From: Pararhizobium polonicum
Lineage (GTDB): Bacteria > Pseudomonadota > Alphaproteobacteria > Rhizobiales > Rhizobiaceae
Assembly: GCF_001687365.1 (NCBI RefSeq)
Contig: NZ_LGLV01000009.1
Span: forward strand, 124,001 to 188,000
Reading direction: 5' to 3'
Length of the DNA: 64,000 bases
Position 1 is the stretch's first letter, and the number at the start of each line of letters is the position of its first letter. The notes under the pieces are model-generated. The model did not search any database. It was given only the letters and a program-made list of their open reading frames with translations, and was not told the origin of the DNA. The position numbers and the translations under genes are program-made. Positions 18,057 to 26,448 of the stretch are shown here, piece by piece.

Positions 18057-18074
18057 ATACGGCAGATGCCGTAT
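18057..18074. repeat. 18-bp palindrome, copy 1
   Basis: ATACGGCAGATGCCGTAT: perfect 8-bp arms around GA. An identical copy lies at 18783-18800 in the same orientation. The two bracket the LysE gene; this copy is at the edge of the autotransporter remnant. Confidence 0.85.
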
Positions 18075-18104
18075 TTCGGGCCGGAAAGCCCGGCATTTGC
18101 GCGA

Positions 18105-18722
18105 TCAGACATGGTGGCTGACAAGCGCCACGCCCAATCCGATGAGGATGGTGCCGCAGGTTTTCGGGACCATCCATCCGCCTCCGCCGCCCATCAAGCG
18201 TCCAACGGCGAGCGAGGCGATGCCGACCGCGGTGAGATCGGCCATCGAGAAGATGAGATTGACGATGAGGCCGAGGATGAGGAACTGCAGTCCCACGGGA
18301 ATGGCGGCCGACGAATCCACGAATTGCGGCAGGAAGGTCAGGAAGAACAGCGCAGTCTTGGGATTGAGGATTTCAACGACCATGCTGTCACGAAATGTGT
18401 TCGGCGCCGGCTGGGCACCGTCCTTGCCGGTGCGGTTCCAGCCCAGGAGCATGGCAAGGCCGAGCGTGATGAGGTAGGCAGCCCCCGCAAATCGGATCAT
18501 CGAAAAAACGACCGGCGCATGCTCCATCAGCGCGGCGAGCCCCACTGCTGCGGCGATGATATGCACGTAACAGCCAAGATGAACACCAAGTGCCGCCATC
18601 AAGCCTGCCTGGCGGCCATGGGCAACGGTCTGCGCGGTCATATAGAGTATTGCAGGCCCTGGCACGCAAGCGAAGGCAAGCGTTGCGATGGCAAATGGAA
18701 TCCACAGTTCCAGCGACGGCAT
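18105..18722 (-). CDS. LysE/RhtB-family amino-acid exporter
   Basis: 205-residue inner-membrane exporter, normal family length, with six hydrophobic helices. The family signature is clear: ACVPGPAILYMTAQTVAHGRQAG at the first loop, then helices around VHIIAAAVGLAALM and ITLGLAMLLGW, and the motif LNPKTALFFLTFLPQF in the middle. GGGAGGA lies 6 bases before the ATG. It is bracketed by two identical 18-bp palindromes; the upstream one is 61 bp before the start and could be an operator. No adjacent ArgP/Lrp-like regulator is present. Substrate unknown (neutral amino acid, homoserine or similar). Confidence 0.93.
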   Translation of the reverse strand: MPSLELWIPFAIATLAFACVPGPAILYMTAQTVAHGRQAGLMAALGVHLGCYVHIIAAAVGLAALMEHAPVVFSMIRFAGAAYLITLGLAMLLGWNRTGKDGAQPAPNTFRDSMVVEILNPKTALFFLTFLPQFVDSSAAIPVGLQFLILGLIVNLIFSMADLTAVGIASLAVGRLMGGGGGWMVPKTCGTILIGLGVALVSHHV

Positions 18723-18782
18723 GATGGGTCCTCCCAGATGTTTCAGCCGTGGGAGGGATAGGCGCGGCTCCGGGAGGAAGAC

Positions 18783-18800
18783 ATACGGCAGATGCCGTAT
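18783..18800. repeat. 18-bp palindrome, copy 2 (candidate LysE operator)
   Basis: Second identical copy of ATACGGCAGATGCCGTAT, 61 bp upstream of the LysE-family start codon, where a repressor or activator could act. Flanks differ from copy 1 beyond the next two T residues. Confidence 0.8.
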
Positions 18801-18879
18801 TTGAACGGCCGCCGCGCTTCGATAATCAGTTGATGGTTAAGAGAATATTACCCGGAACTGCGCGCCCTGAACGGTCCTG

Positions 18880-19539
18880 TCAGCCGGCGGGCAATCCCAG
18901 GCGAACCGCGTAGGCGGTCAGTTCGGCGGCACTATGGAGATTGAGCTTGCGCATCAGGTTTTCCCGATGCTTGCGGGCGGTCAGGGGACTGATGCCCAGC
19001 CGCTCGGCAATGTCCCGCGCGGTCATGCCTTGCGCCACCAGTGCCAGGATTTGATGCTCGCGCCGCGTCAGCGGGATGGGCGACAGCATGTCCTGCGCCG
19101 CTGGCGGCCTGCTGTTTCGGGCCGGTTCGCTGATCGCGAAGCGGACGGTCTGAGCCAGATAGGTTCCGCCGTTCTTCACCGCTTCGATGGCCGCGCCAAG
19201 TTCCTCCGGGTCGCCGTCCTTGGTCAGATAGGCGCTGGCGCCGGCCTCCAGCGCAGCCCGCACCGTTCTCGGCTCGATATTGGCCGTCAGCACCAGAATT
19301 TTCAATCGAGGCGCAAGGGCCCTTATATCGGAGATGAACTGGATTCCGGCAACTCCGGGCATGCCGAGATCGAGGATCAGCAGGTCGGCGCGCGTGCCGC
19401 GCACATGCCCCAGCAGAGCCTCGCCATCCGCTGCCTCGGCGATAACAGACACATTTTCCATCACCGAGATGAGCAGCTTCAGGCCTTCGCGGATAATGGC
19501 ATGGTCGTCGGCAAGAATGGCGGTCAGTGGGCGTTTCAT
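18880..19539 (-). CDS. NarL/LuxR-type response regulator
   Basis: 219-residue two-component regulator. The receiver domain (residues about 5-120) has the acidic pair Asp11-Asp12, phospho-acceptor Asp57 in LILDLGMPG, Thr85 and Lys107 in YLTKDGD. A linker of about 30 residues leads to a LuxR-type helix-turn-helix (residues about 150-215: LTRREHQILALVAQGMTARD, IAERLGISPLTARKHRENLM). It is divergent from the hybrid histidine kinase gene at 19689, its likely partner. Target genes are unknown; the LysE exporter is the nearest downstream gene. Confidence 0.94.
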   Translation of the reverse strand: MKRPLTAILADDHAIIREGLKLLISVMENVSVIAEAADGEALLGHVRGTRADLLILDLGMPGVAGIQFISDIRALAPRLKILVLTANIEPRTVRAALEAGASAYLTKDGDPEELGAAIEAVKNGGTYLAQTVRFAISEPARNSRPPAAQDMLSPIPLTRREHQILALVAQGMTARDIAERLGISPLTARKHRENLMRKLNLHSAAELTAYAVRLGLPAG

Positions 19540-19583
19540 GCTTTCACCATTACTGTATCGACGGCGATTCTTCGATGATCCTT

Positions 19584-19625
19584 TTATGAGAAGCGTGCCG
19601 CCGGTTATGAGAAGCGTGCCGCCGG
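19584..19625. repeat. perfect 21-bp tandem duplication
   Basis: TTATGAGAAGCGTGCCGCCGG occurs twice without spacer in the gap between the divergent response-regulator and kinase genes. Each copy carries an ATG. It changes promoter spacing for the kinase gene and is a likely slippage site. Confidence 0.9.
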
Positions 19626-19688
19626 GAATTCAAGCTGTTATGCATCGGCGTGGGGTGAGCGACATCTATCCGAGCTTTGAGGGGCGTG

Positions 19689-21464
19689 ATGCAGGACGAT
19701 AAAATACAGGAAGCTCTCGTTGACCTCTTGTACCGCCAGTCCTATGCGGTGCTGTTCGTCAATTTCATAATTCCCCTTCCCGTCGTCTACATCTTCCGCG
19801 ACGCCGTGCCTGCGGGCTGGCTGCTTGCATGGATCGGTGTGATGTACGTGGTGACGGCGGGGCGGGCCGTACTCGCGTTTCTTTTTTTCAAGCGGGCGGA
19901 TGAGATGGCTTCCGCCTCGCGATGGGCTTGGCGTGCAACGGCGTTCTCATGGGTATCGGGCCTGCTTTGGGGCTCGCTCGGTTTGATGGGCTTTTTGCCC
20001 GGTGAGCCTCATCTGTTTTCGTTCACGATGATCGTGCTGACGGGCCTTGCCTGCGGATCGGTATCTTCGCTTGCGGCATTTCCGCCAGCTCTTCCAGGCT
20101 CTCTCGCGGCCATGCTGGTTCCGGTCGCCTTGCGCTGCTTCACCGCGGAAGGAGAAATATATAATATCTATCTTTTCTTCCTTGCCTGCCTTGCTGGCGT
20201 TAACCTCTACTACGGCCGTGTCACATACCGCATGCTGTCCGAAACGGTGAGGCTGCGTTCGGAAAATGTCTCACTGATCGGCCGTCTGGAACAGGAACGC
20301 GATCGGGCGCAGGCTGCGGACCACGCCAAAACGCGGTTCCTTGCTGCCGCCAGCCACGATTTGCGCCAGCCCATCCATGCGCTCAGCCTGTTCATCTCCG
20401 CGCTTGCAGTCCTCGGGCAGCGCGGAAATGTTCCAGCCAAGGATGCCCGCGATCTCGCAAGCCGCGCCAAGTCGATTGTCGCCAACCTGAGCGGCCTTCT
20501 GAATGCACTCCTCGACATGTCGCGGCTTGATGCCGGTGTCGTAACGGTTGCAAGGGAACCGGTCTCGCTTGACGAACTGTTCCGCAATTTTCACGGCGAG
20601 TTTGCCGCCGCGGCGAAGGGGCAAGGTCTCGAATGGTCTGTGGTGGAAAGCGATCATTGGGTCGATAGCGATCCCATGATGCTGAAACGCATTCTCGACA
20701 ATCTTCTGTCGAATGCCTTTCGATACACCAGGGATGGGCGGGTTCTGCTTGGCTGCCGTCGGCGCGGAAGCTCGGTCGAAATTCAGGTTTGGGATACGGG
20801 GATCGGTATTCCGTCCGGTCAGCAGAAAGCCGTCTTTGAGGAATTCGTCCAATTGAAAAACCCGGCGCGGGACCGAACACAGGGTCTTGGCCTGGGTCTT
20901 GCAATCGTTCGCCGAACGGCCGAATTGCTCGGTCACCCATTGAAACTGGTCTCGGTGGAAGGGCGCGGATCGATGTTCTCCATCACCGTTCCCTTGACGA
21001 AGAGAACAGAGCCGAAGGCGGCGGCACACGAAACATCCCCTGCCGGGGTTTCGCTGGGTATCATGGTCGTAGACGACGAACTGGATATCCTGGACGCGAT
21101 CCGTCAGCTTCTTGCCCTCGAAGGTCACCGGATCTATGCCGGCCGCTCGGCCGCCGAAGCGTGCCGCGTTCACAGCGCTGCGCAAGAGGCAGGGAAAGCG
21201 CGGGTCGACCTGGTGATCGCAGACTATCGCCTCGAAGACGGAACGACGGGTTTGGAGGCGATCCGCGCGCTTTGTGACTATCTGGGTCGTTCCGTCCCGG
21301 CCATCATCGTGACAGGCGACACTTCGCCCTCACGCCTGAGCGAAGTCTCCGCGAGTGGTTATCGCCTGCTCCACAAGCCCATTACCGGCGACGATCTGCG
21401 TGACGTCATCCTGAAAACTCATTTCGAAAGTGGGCCGCGGGATCTCAACGCGAGGCTCCGTTGA
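19689..21464 (+). CDS. hybrid sensor histidine kinase with C-terminal receiver
   Basis: 591-residue membrane kinase. Residues about 10-185 contain five to six hydrophobic helices and no obvious ligand domain. A short coiled region precedes the HisKA box with His223 in ASHDLRQP. The ATPase domain follows (N-box near 335 DNLLSNAFRYT, G1 DTGIGIP, G2 GLGLGLAIV). The receiver begins near residue 457 (IMVVDDELDILDA), with acceptor Asp512 in IADYRLEDG and Lys in LLHKPI. The ATG at 19689 has GAGGGG just upstream; GTG or TTG starts slightly earlier are possible. The receiver suggests a phosphorelay or feedback role with the divergent NarL-type regulator. Confidence 0.92.
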   Translation: MQDDKIQEALVDLLYRQSYAVLFVNFIIPLPVVYIFRDAVPAGWLLAWIGVMYVVTAGRAVLAFLFFKRADEMASASRWAWRATAFSWVSGLLWGSLGLMGFLPGEPHLFSFTMIVLTGLACGSVSSLAAFPPALPGSLAAMLVPVALRCFTAEGEIYNIYLFFLACLAGVNLYYGRVTYRMLSETVRLRSENVSLIGRLEQERDRAQAADHAKTRFLAAASHDLRQPIHALSLFISALAVLGQRGNVPAKDARDLASRAKSIVANLSGLLNALLDMSRLDAGVVTVAREPVSLDELFRNFHGEFAAAAKGQGLEWSVVESDHWVDSDPMMLKRILDNLLSNAFRYTRDGRVLLGCRRRGSSVEIQVWDTGIGIPSGQQKAVFEEFVQLKNPARDRTQGLGLGLAIVRRTAELLGHPLKLVSVEGRGSMFSITVPLTKRTEPKAAAHETSPAGVSLGIMVVDDELDILDAIRQLLALEGHRIYAGRSAAEACRVHSAAQEAGKARVDLVIADYRLEDGTTGLEAIRALCDYLGRSVPAIIVTGDTSPSRLSEVSASGYRLLHKPITGDDLRDVILKTHFESGPRDLNARLR

Positions 21465-21650
21465 TGGAAAGCTTCCACCGTTGCATGATCATAAAACCAT
21501 GTCTGATCGGGGCCGGAACAGCATGGGGTGATTGCCGAGCGGCAGCCGGCGCATAGGCACCCTTGCTTTGCAAGCGGGGCCAGGATGAAGCAATCCCGAG
21601 ACGGACGGCGTCGGGGCTGGGCGGCAGACAATACGCGTATCTTGCCTGCG
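21465..21650. other. intergenic gap between converging genes
   Basis: 186 bp between the kinase and the GntR gene, which converge here. I see no gene, clear terminator or repeat in it. Confidence 0.4.
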
Positions 21651-22370
21651 TCAATTAACGCCTGCCCGAAGCAGGACGCTGATGGCCGAGTCGAAATGTT
21701 CGGCCATGGCAGTCTCCGCCATCTCCGGATTTTGGAGGCTGATCGCCTCGGCGATCCTCTGGTGGCAGCGGATGTTTTCAGTGCGGTTCTCCAAAGTGGC
21801 GCGGCTGCGCCAACCGATATGCCAGGTTTGTTGCGTAATGACGCGGAACGAACCGACGATGATCCCGTAGAGGGAGTTGCCCGAAGCCTGGGCGATCAGT
21901 TCATGGAAACGGATGTCGAGTTCCATGAGCGTTTCCGGCGCTTCGAGTGTGTGGAACATATCTTCCACTATCCGGAGAAGTTCCAGCGCCTGTGCATCCG
22001 TCCTGCGCAGAGACGCGAGGTTTACCGTACGAAGCTCAAGTGTACGGCGAACATCCAGTACCTGCTGAACGCTGAGCTGCTTCATCGTTACGGTATGATC
22101 GAGAATCATGCTGAGCGGCACTGCATCCGGTGCGGCGACACGCGCGCGGCGCCCTATGCTGACCTCAATAATTCCGAGCGCGGCAAGCGCGCGAAAGGCT
22201 TCCCGTGCCACGGTCCTCGAAACGTCGAGCTTGGCGGCCATGGCGGTTTCGCTCGGCATGAGGCTGCCCGGCCGGAGCTGGTTTTCACGCATGTACGCAC
22301 GGATGCCGGCGATGGCCCGTTCGACGAGGCCTGCATCTTGCTCGTCAACCTGTACTACAGCTTTATCCAT
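21651..22370 (-). CDS. GntR-family regulator with FCD domain
   Basis: 239-residue FadR-type regulator. The N-terminal winged helix includes IRAYMRENQLRPGSLMPSE and LDVSRTVAREAFRALAALGII. The FCD domain has VLDVRRTLELRTVNLA, ELDIRFHELIAQASGN and CHQRIAEAI with the conserved Asp and His ligands. It is divergent from the sugar-acid operon beginning at 22591 and most likely controls it. An imperfect palindrome in the gap (22399-22422) is a candidate operator. Confidence 0.92.
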   Translation of the reverse strand: MDKAVVQVDEQDAGLVERAIAGIRAYMRENQLRPGSLMPSETAMAAKLDVSRTVAREAFRALAALGIIEVSIGRRARVAAPDAVPLSMILDHTVTMKQLSVQQVLDVRRTLELRTVNLASLRRTDAQALELLRIVEDMFHTLEAPETLMELDIRFHELIAQASGNSLYGIIVGSFRVITQQTWHIGWRSRATLENRTENIRCHQRIAEAISLQNPEMAETAMAEHFDSAISVLLRAGVN

Positions 22371-22398
22371 TTCAGGGCACTACTTTCACAATTTCAGT

Positions 22399-22422
22399 TG
22401 ACACCATTATAAAAGGTTGTCA
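22399..22422. promoter_or_regulatory. candidate GntR operator and promoter region
   Basis: TGACACC at 22399-22405 and GGTTGTCA at 22415-22422 form an imperfect inverted repeat over an AT-rich spacer, 28 bp upstream of the GntR start. TTGACA at 22398 could also be a -35 box towards the plus-strand operon. Confidence 0.4.
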
Positions 22423-22590
22423 GAAGTTCCGCCAGAAAAATCGGCTGGGAGGAGCCGTCAGCAGGACTTTGATGGAGGTCACAGGGCTGCATGCCTGGGC
22501 ATGCGGTCGATGGCTTTCTTTTGTCCTCGCATCTTTCCGACCGTAGTGGCGGCGCCTGGCGAAAGCCCGGCCGATCGAACGGAAGCGACG

Positions 22591-23790
22591 ATGAAGATTA
22601 CTGCAATCAAGACTTTTCGTGCCGATGAGTTCTCCAATGTTCTCTGGGTGCATGTCGAGACGGATCAGGGCATCACCGGTCTGGGAGAGACTTTTTATGG
22701 GGCAGCCGCGGTAGAAGCCCATATTCACGATACGCTGGCGAGCCGGCTCGTGGGCCGCAACCCGCTTCACATCGAGGCCCTTCACAGGGAAATGCTGAAC
22801 CTCCCGATGGGGCATGCCTCGACGGGGGCCGAACATCGGGCGGCTTCCGCAATCGATATCGCGCTGTGGGATCTGTTCGGCAAGGTGTGCGGACAACCGG
22901 TCCACCAGATGCTGGGCGGCCTCTGCGTGGAGAAGATGCGCGTCTACAATACGTGCGCCGGAAGCCGCTATGTCCGGACGAAGAAGATCAAGCCCGTGGA
23001 CACCTGGAACCTCGGCGGGGAAGCGGGGCCTTACGAGGATCTCGACGGCTTCATGAACCGGGCGGGCGAACTTGCGGAGGATCTCCTGTCGAACGGTATC
23101 CGGGCGATGAAGATCTGGCCGTTCGATCCGCCGGCGATGGAAAACCGCGGCCTGTTCATCACGGCGGATCAGATGAGGACGGCGATCCGGCCGTTCGAGT
23201 TGATCCGCAAGGCCGTCGGCGACCAGATGGATATCATGGTCGAGTTCCATTCGCTCTGGAACCTGCCGGTCGCCAAGCAGATTGCGCGGGCGCTCGAACC
23301 CTTCAAGCCGACCTGGTACGAAGATCCGATCCGGATGAACTCGCCGCAGGCGCTCGCCGAATACGCGCATTCCACCGACGTGTGGACCTGCGCTTCCGAA
23401 ACGCTCGGTACCCGTTTTGCCTACAAGGATTATCTCGACCGGGACGCCGCCCATGTCGTCATGGCCGACCTCTGCTGGACGGGCGGACTGACCGAAGGCC
23501 GCAAGATCGCGGCCATGGCGGAGACCTATCACCGGCCCTTCGCGCCGCATGACTGCATCGGCCCGGTCGGCTTCGCTGCCGCCATCCACATGAGCTTCTC
23601 GCAACCCAACACGCTCATTCAGGAAAGCGTGCGCGCCTTCTACAAGGGCTGGTATCGCGAGCTTGTAACGGAGGTGCCGCGCATCGAAGGCGGCTTCGTC
23701 TATCCGATGGAAGGCCCCGGTCTCGGTACGGAGCTGCAGCCTTCCTTCTTCGAACGCGCGGATCTCACGGTCCGTGTGACCGAACTCTGA
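22591..23790 (+). CDS. mandelate racemase/enolase-superfamily sugar-acid dehydratase
   Basis: 399-residue enzyme with the enolase-superfamily layout: N-terminal capping domain (ITAIKTFRADEF, GLGETFYG) and a barrel. Metal ligands appear in MVEFHSLW, WYEDPI and CASETLGTR; a base or acid pair is suggested by IRAMKIWPFD and FAPHDCIGPVG. This pattern fits sugar-acid dehydratases that abstract a proton next to a carboxylate. The ATG at 22591 follows GGAAG by 5 bases; the long upstream open frame is ignored because it lacks a ribosome site. It heads an operon with an SDR and a TRAP importer, so its substrate is probably the imported sugar acid, identity unknown. Confidence 0.9.
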   Translation: MKITAIKTFRADEFSNVLWVHVETDQGITGLGETFYGAAAVEAHIHDTLASRLVGRNPLHIEALHREMLNLPMGHASTGAEHRAASAIDIALWDLFGKVCGQPVHQMLGGLCVEKMRVYNTCAGSRYVRTKKIKPVDTWNLGGEAGPYEDLDGFMNRAGELAEDLLSNGIRAMKIWPFDPPAMENRGLFITADQMRTAIRPFELIRKAVGDQMDIMVEFHSLWNLPVAKQIARALEPFKPTWYEDPIRMNSPQALAEYAHSTDVWTCASETLGTRFAYKDYLDRDAAHVVMADLCWTGGLTEGRKIAAMAETYHRPFAPHDCIGPVGFAAAIHMSFSQPNTLIQESVRAFYKGWYRELVTEVPRIEGGFVYPMEGPGLGTELQPSFFERADLTVRVTEL

Positions 23791-23804
23791 GGAGGGAAAT
23801 CGTT

Positions 23805-24572
23805 ATGAGCGTTTCACTATTCGATCTCAGCGGCAAGACTGCTCTGGTGACGGGTTCGTCTCGCGGGCTGGGGCGGGCCTTTGCAGAGGGGCTGGCAGAT
23901 GCCGGCGCCCGGGTGATCCTCAACGGTGTCGATACCACGCGCCTCGAAGAGGCCGCCGCAGCAATGCGATTGGCCGGCCGCGATGTGTTGACCTTAGCAT
24001 TCGACGTGACCGACGAAGCCGCCGTCGTTGCGGCCTTCGAGACGTTCGATCGGGATGGCATCCGGGTGGACATCCTCGTCAACAATGCCGGGATCCAGTT
24101 TCGCAAGCCGATGCTTGAGCTGGCGACCGCCGACTGGCGTCGCGTGATCGATACCAATCTCACCTCGGCTTTCCTCGTCGGCCGGGAGGCGGCAAAGCGG
24201 ATGGCGGAACGTGGTTCCGGCAAGATCATCAATATCGGATCGCTGACCTCCGAACTCGCCCGGGCGACGGTCGCGCCCTACACGGTCGCCAAAGGCGGTA
24301 TCAAGATGCTGACCAAGGCCATGGCGGCCGAATGGGCCGAAAAGGGCATCCAGGCCAACGCGATCGGCCCCGGTTACATGATCACGGACATGAACGAGGC
24401 CTTGCTCGCCAACCCGGAATTCGACGCTTGGGTCAAGGCACGCACGCCGGCCCGGCGCTGGGGCCGGCCGGAGGAACTGGCGGGAACCGTCATCTATTTC
24501 GCGTCCGCCGCATCCGACTACGTCAATGGCCAGATCGTCTATGCCGATGGCGGGATGATTTCCGTGTTGTAG
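23805..24572 (+). CDS. short-chain dehydrogenase/reductase (gluconate 5-dehydrogenase-like)
   Basis: 255-residue classical SDR. The cofactor motif is TGSSRGLGRAFAEG near residue 15, then NNAGIQ, Ser near INIGSLTSE, and the catalytic YTVAKGG with Tyr and Lys. The NGVDTTRLEEA segment after strand 2 has no Asp at the usual position, compatible with NADP(H) use. AGGAGGG lies about 9 bases before the ATG, 14 bp after the dehydratase gene. Likely oxidises or reduces the sugar acid handled by the operon. A hairpin overlaps its stop codon. Confidence 0.92.
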   Translation: MSVSLFDLSGKTALVTGSSRGLGRAFAEGLADAGARVILNGVDTTRLEEAAAAMRLAGRDVLTLAFDVTDEAAVVAAFETFDRDGIRVDILVNNAGIQFRKPMLELATADWRRVIDTNLTSAFLVGREAAKRMAERGSGKIINIGSLTSELARATVAPYTVAKGGIKMLTKAMAAEWAEKGIQANAIGPGYMITDMNEALLANPEFDAWVKARTPARRWGRPEELAGTVIYFASAASDYVNGQIVYADGGMISVL

Positions 24573-24593
24573 GCGCGCGAGGAGCGCGCCTAC
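24569..24593 (+). terminator. intercistronic hairpin at SDR stop codon
   Basis: GTAGGCGCGC and GCGCGCCTAC form a perfect 10-bp stem around GAGGA, including the SDR stop codon. No T-run follows, so it probably moderates or stabilises the transcript rather than ending it before the TRAP genes. Confidence 0.55.
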
Positions 24594-24657
24594 GAAATCA
24601 CTTTGTCGCGCTTCGGGGGAGCATGACAAGTTCCAACGAAACCAAGGGAGGAATGAC

Positions 24658-25752
24658 ATGAAACTCGGATCGATGAAGCGCGCATTTCGCGCGGGAAAAC
24701 AATATCTGGCGCTGCGCGTCGGCGCGGGAGACACGCCGCGCATGACGCGTCGTGCAATCGGTTTCGGCATATGCGCGGCGATCGCACTGGCCGTCGTGCC
24801 GGCTACACCGACTTTGGCTGAGGACGCCAAGGTGGCAAAACTCGGCCATGGGTTTGCCGATACCCATCCGCGCTCGGCAGCGATGAAATACTTCGCCGAG
24901 GAAGTGGCGAAGGCAACCGGTGGCAGCGTGAAAGTCGACGTCTTCGGCAATTCCGCGATCGGATCCGAAGAGAAGATGCTGATGGCGCTTCAGTCGGGAA
25001 CCATCGACCTTTACATGGGCGCGCTTGCTCCGATCGCGACCCACGAGAAGGAACTTCAGATTTTTGACGTTCCTTTCCTGTTTGCGACCGACGCCGAGGC
25101 TGCGGAAGTGCTCGATAGTCCGCAAGGAAAGCGTCTGCTCGACAACCTTGCCGATATGAATATTCATGGCCTTGTCTGGGCCGGTGGAGCGTTCCGCAAT
25201 CTGTCGAACAGCAAACACCCGGTGGCATCGCTTGCCGACATGAAGGGACTGAAAGTCCGGGTGATGCAAAGCCCCATGGCTCTCGCAAGCTTCAAGGCAC
25301 TTGGCATGAACGCCGTGCCCATGGCGTTCACCGAGGTCTATACGGCGCTCGAGACACGGGCTCTCGACGGCTACGAGCACCCTTTCGTGGACATGTATGC
25401 GAACAAGATGTTCGAGGTGCAGAAGTACCTTACCGCATCCAACCACGTCTACACGCCCGTGGCGCTACTGGCTTCCAAGAGGTTCTATGACTCGCTGACG
25501 CCGGACCAGCAGAACGCCATCCAGGCTGCAGCGGAGAAGACGCGCACCTTCCAGCGGGAGGCCGAATTGCGTGATGCCGCCGAAGCTCTCAAGAAGCTCG
25601 AGGCCGAGGGCATGGAGGCGACGGTGATGCCGCCGGCGGAACTCGATGCGATCCGCAAGGCGATCGAACCGGTCGTCGCCAAGAACAAGGACGTGATTGG
25701 CAATGAATTCGTCGATCAGTTCTATGCCGAGATCGCGAAGCACAGAAAATAA
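24658..25752 (+). CDS. TRAP transporter substrate-binding protein (DctP type)
   Basis: 364-residue periplasmic binding protein. GGGAGGAAT lies just upstream of the ATG at 24658. The first 28 residues are basic and unusual; the real signal core starts at MTRRAIGFGICAAIALAVVP and cleavage is near LAEDA. An internal start at that Met is therefore possible. The mature part has the DctP features: LGHGFADTHPRSAAMKYFAEEV, GSEEKMLMALQSGTIDLYMG, FDVPFLF, KGLKVRVMQSP with the carboxylate-binding Arg. First TRAP gene of the operon; a hairpin separates it from the permease genes. Ligand probably a sugar acid. Confidence 0.93.
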   Translation: MKLGSMKRAFRAGKQYLALRVGAGDTPRMTRRAIGFGICAAIALAVVPATPTLAEDAKVAKLGHGFADTHPRSAAMKYFAEEVAKATGGSVKVDVFGNSAIGSEEKMLMALQSGTIDLYMGALAPIATHEKELQIFDVPFLFATDAEAAEVLDSPQGKRLLDNLADMNIHGLVWAGGAFRNLSNSKHPVASLADMKGLKVRVMQSPMALASFKALGMNAVPMAFTEVYTALETRALDGYEHPFVDMYANKMFEVQKYLTASNHVYTPVALLASKRFYDSLTPDQQNAIQAAAEKTRTFQREAELRDAAEALKKLEAEGMEATVMPPAELDAIRKAIEPVVAKNKDVIGNEFVDQFYAEIAKHRK

Positions 25753-25767
25753 ACGTTGTTGTCAGCA

Positions 25768-25792
25768 ACGAGCCGGCCGAATGCCGGCTCGT
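25768..25792 (+). terminator. intercistronic hairpin after DctP
   Basis: ACGAGCCGGC and GCCGGCTCGT form a perfect 10-bp stem with a 5-nt loop, 16 bp after the binding-protein stop and before the small permease gene. Likely limits read-through so that more binding protein than permease is made. Confidence 0.6.
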
Positions 25793-25879
25793 CGCCGCAG
25801 TGTTCTGAGCGAGGCCTGTGAAATCTGCGAGGGGAGCCGCGCATCGAATGCGGCAACCGGTCTCGCTGGGGAGAGGAAA

Positions 25880-26446
25880 ATGCGCGCATTTCTGGATGCA
25901 GGAGTCGGCGGGTTCTACCGCGCCATTGAGGTCATCCTTGTACTCTGCATGGCGACGATGCTTGTGATGGTTTTTGGCAATGTCGTCCTGCGTTTGTTTT
26001 TCAATACCGGGATCGACATCTCGGAGGAGCTTCCACGATTTGCGTTCGTGTGGATGACTTTTCTCGGAGGAATCATCGGCCTGCACAGGCGTAGCCATCT
26101 GGGTGTCGACATCGTCGTGCAGGCACTGCCGGTCCTTGGACGAAAGGTGTGCTGGGCAATCAGCCAGGTGGTGATGCTCGTCTGTGCCGTTTTCATCTTC
26201 TACGGCACCTGGCTTCAGCACGACATCCTGAAAATCACGGAATCTCCGGTCGCGCAGATCAGCATGCTGTGGGTCTATGGGGTCAGCTACGTCACCGGTG
26301 CGGCGATCGCTTTGATCTGCCTGTCGAACCTCGTGCGGCTGGCCATGGGGGATATTGCCGATGAAGAACTGATCGACGTTCACGAGGAAGGCCTTGACGA
26401 GGGGCTACAGGCAGCACGCGCGGCCGACGAGCAAAAGGGACGCTGA
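25880..26446 (+). CDS. TRAP transporter small permease (DctQ type)
   Basis: 188-residue membrane protein with four helices, starting at the ATG with GAGAGGAA just upstream. Typical DctQ landmarks: FGNVVLRLFFNTGIDISEELPRF after helix 1, FVWMTFLGGIIGLHRRSHLGVD, and a long third helix (QVVMLVCAVFIFYGTW). The C-terminus is acidic. It is 2 bp from the large permease gene, with which it forms the membrane complex. Confidence 0.93.
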   Translation: MRAFLDAGVGGFYRAIEVILVLCMATMLVMVFGNVVLRLFFNTGIDISEELPRFAFVWMTFLGGIIGLHRRSHLGVDIVVQALPVLGRKVCWAISQVVMLVCAVFIFYGTWLQHDILKITESPVAQISMLWVYGVSYVTGAAIALICLSNLVRLAMGDIADEELIDVHEEGLDEGLQAARAADEQKGR

Positions 26447-26448
26447 TC

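Noticed and set aside
22420..23604. 394-codon minus-strand frame opposite the enolase-superfamily gene
   Set aside because: No protein-like motifs; mirror of the dehydratase codon pattern.
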